64,000 bases of DNA, taken from the NCBI RefSeq assembly GCF_001667075.1, contig NZ_LZIL01000078.1, positions 248,001 through 312,000 on the forward strand, in the 5' to 3' direction. Both the position numbers and the translations under genes were made by a program. Shown piece after piece: positions 59,833 through 64,000 of this stretch (position 1 is its first letter; each line of letters starts with the position of its first letter). The notes under the pieces are model-generated. The model was not told the origin of the DNA and ran no database searches. It saw only the letters and a program-made list of their open reading frames with translations. The stretch is from Mycobacterium sp. 852014-52450_SCH5900713. Its GTDB lineage: Bacteria; Actinomycetota; Actinomycetes; Mycobacteriales; Mycobacteriaceae.

Positions 59833-61335
59833 TCACTCACCAAAGATTCCCGGCGGAATCACCGGCGCCCGCCCGAGTGCCCGCGGATCAACCGTTACGT
59901 TGAGCGCGTCGAGGTCACCCGCCCGCAGATCGGCGAGCGCATCCACGGTGGAGAAAAACCGTTCCCGCTCAGCCGAATCCACGACGTCGCCGGCGAGCTC
60001 GGTGAACTTCTGCACGTACTGCGGACGCCGGAAGGGCCGGGTGCCCAGCGGATGCGCGTCGGCGACGGCCAGCTCGTCGACGATCACTTCCCCGCTCTTC
60101 AGCGTGACCTCGGCGCGCGCCCCGAACGCCTGCTCGGCCGGATCCGTCGCGTGGTAGCGGCGGGTCCACTCCGGATCCTCCACCGTCGAGATCTTGTGCC
60201 ACAGTTCGACGGTGTCGGGCCGGTGGACCCGCTCGGGGGCGTAGGAGCGTTCGTGGTGCCAGCTGCCGTCCTGCAGCGCGACGGCGAAAATGTAAGGCAG
60301 CGAGTGGTCGAGCGTTTCCCGCGACGCGTCCGGATCGAACTTCTGCGGATCCCCGGAGCCCGTTCCGATCACGACGTGGGTGTGGCGGCTGGTGTGCAGC
60401 ACGACGGTCGCGATCTCACCGGGGTCGCCGATGCGCTCGCGTAGCCGCACGGCCAGGTCGATCGGTGCCTGGCTCTGGTATTCGGCGGAATACTCCTTGG
60501 TGTAGCTGTCCAGAATCGCGCGCTTCGGCTCGCCGGAAGTGGGCAGCGGCACACGGTATTCGCGTTCGGGGCCGCCCAGCAGCCAGGCGATCACCCCGTC
60601 CTCGCCCTCCCAAATGGGCGCCGGAGATTCTTCGCCGCGCATCGCCCGATCGACCGCCTCGATGGCGACCTTGCCCGCATGCGCCGGGGCGAAGGCCTTC
60701 CAACTGGAGATCAGCCCCTTGCGGGATTGGCGGGTGCTGGTGGTCAGGTGCAGCGCCTGCCCGACCGCATGGTAGATCGTCTCGGTGTCCAACCGCAGCA
60801 TGGTGCCGATGCCGGCGGCCACGGACGGCCCCAAGTGCGCGACATGGTCAATCTTGTACTCGTGCAGGCAGATTCCGCGGGCCAGGTCGATCTGGATCTC
60901 GTAGGCGGTGGCCAGGCCGCGGATCAGGTCGGCCCCAGGCAGGCCCAGTTGCTGGGCGACCGCGACCAGCGGGGGGATGTTGTCACCCGGGTGGGAGTAC
61001 TCGGCGGCCAAATACGTGTCGTGGAAGTCGAGTTCGCGCACCGCGACGCTGTTGGCCCAGGCCGCCCACTCGGTCGAATAGGTTCCGTCGACGCCGAAAA
61101 CCCTGGCCCCGCAGCGCGCGGGATGGGCCAGCGCCTGTTGCCGCGCAACCGTGACCGGCCGGCGCAGCACGGCGGCGGCACTCACCGCCGCGTTGTCGAT
61201 GATCCGGTTCGCCACCATCTCGGCAGTTTCCGGTTCGACGGCAACCGGGTCGGCGGCGACTTCGGCGATCTTGGCGGCCAGGTGTTCGCGGCGGGGAAAG
61301 TCGTCGGCGCTGCGCCGCGTCCGAACCGTATGCAT
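59833..61335 (-). CDS. prpD: 2-methylcitrate dehydratase (MmgE/PrpD family)
   Basis: A 500-residue MmgE/PrpD enzyme that dehydrates 2-methylcitrate in propionyl-CoA breakdown. Family segments are RELDFHDTYLAAEYSHPGDNIPPLVA, DLARGICLHEYKIDHVAHLG and KAFAPAHAGKVAIEA. Closest to Rv1130. Unlike M. tuberculosis, where prpR, prpD and prpC sit together, neither prpC nor prpR is next to it. No TTTGCAAA-type PrpR palindrome is visible upstream. The start is ATG at 61335; GTG 61350 is possible. Confidence 0.9.
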   Translation of the reverse strand: MHTVRTRRSADDFPRREHLAAKIAEVAADPVAVEPETAEMVANRIIDNAAVSAAAVLRRPVTVARQQALAHPARCGARVFGVDGTYSTEWAAWANSVAVRELDFHDTYLAAEYSHPGDNIPPLVAVAQQLGLPGADLIRGLATAYEIQIDLARGICLHEYKIDHVAHLGPSVAAGIGTMLRLDTETIYHAVGQALHLTTSTRQSRKGLISSWKAFAPAHAGKVAIEAVDRAMRGEESPAPIWEGEDGVIAWLLGGPEREYRVPLPTSGEPKRAILDSYTKEYSAEYQSQAPIDLAVRLRERIGDPGEIATVVLHTSRHTHVVIGTGSGDPQKFDPDASRETLDHSLPYIFAVALQDGSWHHERSYAPERVHRPDTVELWHKISTVEDPEWTRRYHATDPAEQAFGARAEVTLKSGEVIVDELAVADAHPLGTRPFRRPQYVQKFTELAGDVVDSAERERFFSTVDALADLRAGDLDALNVTVDPRALGRAPVIPPGIFGE

Positions 61336-61458
61336 CAACACAATCCGCACCCTATGACCGGTAAGAACGCGTGCAGAAATCTCCGTTAAGCGGCCGCCAC
61401 CGGTGCCGACCGAGGTGTAGTTTGCTGCTGGGGCGGGACATAGGTTGAGGAGCCAGCC

Positions 61459-62823
61459 ATGTCAGAGGTCGACTATTGCGTGGTCGGAGCTGGGTTCGCG
61501 GGTTTGACGGCCGCCTTGCGGTTGAAACGGGCGGGTCATTCGGTGGCCTTGCTCGAGGCGCGCGACAGGGTCGGCGGCCGCACCTTCACCGAGTACCGCC
61601 CCGACGGGATGTGGATCGACCGCGGCGGTGCGTGGATCGGACCGGGTCAAGACCGGATCTACGCGATGATGGACGAGTTCGGTGTCTCCGAGTACAAGCA
61701 GCACAACGACGGCGACGCCATGATGATCGTCGACGGCAAAAAGCACCGCTACGGCGGCACCATCCCGTGGACCATGAGCCCGTGGGCGGTCGCCAACCTC
61801 GGCGTCGGTTTGCTGTCGATCGAGAAAATGGCCAAATCGCTTCCGCGTGAGGCACCGTGGGACGCCAAACACGCCGACGAGTGGGACCGCATCAGTCTGG
61901 GCGAATGGATCGAGCAGAACACGATGTCCAAGCAGGCCCGCGAAATGCTGGACATGGCTTTTGCCGGCCTCTATACCTCGGCTGCGTCAGAGACGTCGTT
62001 GCTGTGGGGTTTGTTGCAGACGGCGTCGGCGGGCGGACTGACGTTCGCGATCTCCGGGGAGGGCGGCTCCCAGGACGCCCGCCCGGTTGGGGGAATGGGC
62101 GCGATTTACGGTCCCATCGCGGCCGAATTGGGTGACGCGGTGCACCTTTCGCAACCGGTCCGGCAAATCGCGCAGGACTCCGACGGTGTGACGGTGACCG
62201 CCGCCGACCTGACGGTGCGCGCCCGGCGGGTCATTGTGGCGATCCCGCTGGCGATCGCCTCCTCGATCGTCTACGACCCGTTGCTACCGGTGGATCGGGC
62301 GATGCTGCACCAGCGCATGCCGAGCGGCGCGGTCGTCAAGACGTCGATCATCTACGACGAGCCGTTCTGGCGCGCAGACGGGCTGTCGGGTCAATCGGCC
62401 GCACCGGGATCCCCGGCCACCCTGACGATCGACGCCTGCACCGAAACCGGCGACCCGGGCGTCATGTGCGTCATCACCGAAGGGCCCGCGGCGCGGCGGC
62501 TGACGAAGCTCAACGAGGCCGAGCGCAGAGCGGTGCTCGTCGGCGAGCTGATCGACCGGTTCGGCGAGAAAGCGAGGACGCCGCAGGAATACCACGAGCA
62601 GAACTGGACCATCGAGCGCTACTCCGGCGGGGGAATGATCAGCCATGCCCCGACCGGCGTGCTGACCGAATTCGGTTACACCCTGCGCGAGCCCTGCGGT
62701 CGCATCCACTGGGCGGGGACCGAAAGCTCGGCCGTCATGTGCGGGTGGATCGACGGCGCGATCCGCTCCGGTGAGCGCGCGGCGACCGAGGTCCGGGAGG
62801 CCGAGACCGCCGCGGTCGCCTGA
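61459..62823 (+). CDS. Flavin monoamine oxidase family protein
   Basis: A 454-residue amine oxidase fold flavoprotein (AofH-like, compare Rv3170). The FAD motif is VGAGFAGLTAALRLKRAG, then ALLEARDRVGGRTFTE and the C-terminal GRIHWAGTESS. The place where MAO-type enzymes have the flavin-binding Cys (SGGC) reads SGGG, so FAD is probably bound non-covalently. Substrate amines are unknown. GAGGAG precedes the ATG by six bases. It is divergent from prpD with 123 bases between. Confidence 0.9.
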   Translation: MSEVDYCVVGAGFAGLTAALRLKRAGHSVALLEARDRVGGRTFTEYRPDGMWIDRGGAWIGPGQDRIYAMMDEFGVSEYKQHNDGDAMMIVDGKKHRYGGTIPWTMSPWAVANLGVGLLSIEKMAKSLPREAPWDAKHADEWDRISLGEWIEQNTMSKQAREMLDMAFAGLYTSAASETSLLWGLLQTASAGGLTFAISGEGGSQDARPVGGMGAIYGPIAAELGDAVHLSQPVRQIAQDSDGVTVTAADLTVRARRVIVAIPLAIASSIVYDPLLPVDRAMLHQRMPSGAVVKTSIIYDEPFWRADGLSGQSAAPGSPATLTIDACTETGDPGVMCVITEGPAARRLTKLNEAERRAVLVGELIDRFGEKARTPQEYHEQNWTIERYSGGGMISHAPTGVLTEFGYTLREPCGRIHWAGTESSAVMCGWIDGAIRSGERAATEVREAETAAVA

Positions 62824-62839
62824 CGACGACGACCCCTAG

Positions 62840-63349
62840 CTAACCAGTCTGCTTAACGGGAGGCCGGTAGAAGATCACCAGTTGGCCGATCGCGCCGACG
62901 AGCCCGAGCACCACCGAGATCAACAAGCCGCGCCAGCCGTCCATCCAGTTGTGCCCGAACACGACGTAGTCCAGGCTCAGTTTTCCGGCGCCCAGGGTGG
63001 CGACGGCGATGGCGCTGACCGCCAGGACCAGGTTGTACTCCCAGCCCTCCTTGACGATGAAGAAGCCGTTGGCGCGATGCACGGTCCAAGCCGCGACCAG
63101 CATCAACGACACGAAGCCTGCGGCGGGGATTGGGGTGAGCAGACCGGCGGCCAAGCCCAGCCCGGCGGCCATCTCAGTCGTCGCGGCGACGGTGGCATGG
63201 AACTTGCCCGGCTTCATGCCGATGCTTTCGAACCACCGTGCGGTGCCCGGGATGCGGCCGCCGCCGAAGAATTTGTTGTAGCCATGCGCGGCCAACGTCA
63301 CGCCCAACACCAGCCGCAGGATCAGTAACCCAACGTCATAGGGAGTCAT
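62840..63349 (-). CDS. DoxX family membrane protein
   Basis: A 169-residue four-helix membrane protein of the DoxX type: LLILRLVLGVTLAAHGYNKFFGGG at the start, then GTARWFESIGMKPG, a hallmark segment, and three further membrane helices. In mycobacteria a DoxX protein joins SodA and SseA in an oxidative-stress complex, but not necessarily this paralogue. It converges on the amine oxidase gene with 16 bases between the stops. Confidence 0.88.
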   Translation of the reverse strand: MTPYDVGLLILRLVLGVTLAAHGYNKFFGGGRIPGTARWFESIGMKPGKFHATVAATTEMAAGLGLAAGLLTPIPAAGFVSLMLVAAWTVHRANGFFIVKEGWEYNLVLAVSAIAVATLGAGKLSLDYVVFGHNWMDGWRGLLISVVLGLVGAIGQLVIFYRPPVKQTG

Positions 63350-63550
63350 ACCTGCAAACCTAGATCATCGGGCGGACCGGATGACAGGACCCGCCGAACA
63401 GCTAACTCTCATGGCGCGTGTGGGAACATTGCGGACGTTCCGACGTTCGCGCATCAGCCGCTGACCAGAAGGGGGTGCACCACGGCTCGTATCGCACGAG
63501 GCAGCGGCGCTCCCCGTAGCGCGTCCGGGGCCTCGCCTGACGGGCATTCC

Positions 63551-64000
63551 GTGGTGCTACTCGACGGCACAGCGAGTCATCCCCGGGCGCTGCTGGGCAA
63601 CAAGGGCCAAGGCATCGAGATGATGCGCCGCCACGGCCTGCCGGTGCCGCCCGCCTTCTGCATCACCACCGAGGTGGGGCTGCGGTACCTCGCCGAGCCC
63701 GGGGCAACGATCGACGCGATCTGGGACGACGTGCTGGACCGGATGAGCTGGCTGGAGGCGCAGACTTCGCGCACGTTCGGTCGGGGCCCGCGTCCCCTGC
63801 TGGTCAGTGTGCGCTCGGGGGCCACCCAGTCGATGCCGGGCATGATGGACACGATCCTGGACCTCGGCATGAACGATGATGTCGAGCAAGCGCTGGCCGC
63901 CGCCGGCGCCGGCGCATTCGCCCGCGACACGCGCCAGCGGTTCGACCGCATGTACCGGCGCATCGTCGGGTTGGACGAACAAGAATCGCCGCCCGCCGAT
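63551..64000 (+). CDS. ppdK: Pyruvate, phosphate dikinase, N-terminal part (cut by window end)
   Basis: The first 150 codons of a PEP/pyruvate-binding (PPDK N-terminal) protein, Rv1127c-like: LLGNKGQGIEMMRRHGLPVPPAFCI, then VSVRSGATQSMPGMMDTILDLGMN, the nucleotide-binding segment. The reading frame stays open to the window end, so the gene is incomplete here. The start is unsure. GTG codons at 63551 and 63554 are the first ordinary starts, but the frame stays open further upstream behind an AGAAGGGGG site near 63467-63475. Confidence 0.85.
   Translation, partial: MVLLDGTASHPRALLGNKGQGIEMMRRHGLPVPPAFCITTEVGLRYLAEPGATIDAIWDDVLDRMSWLEAQTSRTFGRGPRPLLVSVRSGATQSMPGMMDTILDLGMNDDVEQALAAAGAGAFARDTRQRFDRMYRRIVGLDEQESPPAD

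Noticed and set aside
61336..61458. A PrpR operator upstream of prpD
   Set aside because: No TTTGCAAA-type palindrome is present; only a partial AGTTTGCTG.
1..64000. Insertion sequences, prophage, CRISPR array, tRNA or rRNA
   Set aside because: No transposase, integrase or phage gene, no regular repeat-spacer pattern, and no tRNA-like cloverleaf or rRNA sequence was recognised.

Overview
The window is chromosomal DNA from a mycobacterium, most likely a slow grower of the M. avium/M. kansasii type. The base composition is very GC-rich. Several genes are specific to mycobacteria or actinobacteria: F420 synthesis (fbiC), mycothiol synthesis (mshB), PIM/LAM envelope lipids (lpqW, pimE), an MmpL transporter, a TB8.4-like secreted antigen and PrpD. 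Gene order from the left edge to about 38.5 kb, and again from about 55 kb to the right edge, follows (from memory) the M. tuberculosis Rv1174c to Rv1127c block. The PE/PPE genes that interrupt that block in M. tuberculosis are absent. I see no insertion sequence, CRISPR array, tRNA or rRNA.

Layout. 0-6.1 kb: TB8.4-like antigen, a mycothiol-dependent-isomerase-like protein, fbiC, a small membrane protein with an overlapping 35-codon ORF, mshB and a TetR regulator. 6.1-10 kb: lpqW and typA. 10-17 kb: the respiratory nitrate reductase operon narGHJI. 17-21 kb: mutT2 and phhB, divergent with 24 bases between start codons, then pimE and two Ala/Pro-rich secreted proteins. 21-25 kb: small housekeeping genes (DUF1059, a glycosylase-like HhH protein, an F420/FMN oxidase-fold protein, DUF1697, GntR, sirtuin). 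25-38.5 kb: an intact mmpL13, two microprotein ORFs ending in a strong hairpin, then lipid-metabolism genes (SDR, mcr, two enoyl-CoA hydratases, thiolase) with a CPBP protease, an ICMT-type methyltransferase and a geranylgeranyl-reductase-like flavoprotein.

39-54.2 kb is the accessory part. A leftward operon encodes a VWA protein and a NorQ/CbbQ-type AAA+ ATPase, followed by a signal-less substrate-binding protein, an AveC-like membrane protein, an SDR, a cytochrome P450 and an aldehyde dehydrogenase. A rightward arm encodes an SDR, two overlapping acyl-CoA dehydrogenases, a nitroreductase, a double-HTH TetR regulator preceded by a 15-codon leader, and another SDR. Four promoters here share one design: a TTGAMM -35 box, a 17-18 base spacer carrying a common MCAAANRWYTGTT element, and a TANNNT -10 box. 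A fifth copy lies just before the TetR gene. I read this as one regulon for oxidising an unidentified lipophilic substrate, with the AAA+/VWA pair as a maturation chaperone for one of its enzymes.

54.2-64 kb: an NAD(P)-binding protein, a cobalamin riboswitch with metE, a polytopic membrane protein behind a perfect KstR-type operator, a small secreted protein, prpD without prpC or prpR beside it, a flavin amine oxidase, a DoxX protein, and the 5' part of ppdK cut by the window end.

Many starts appear leaderless: a TANNNT hexamer lies 6-7 bases before the start codon.
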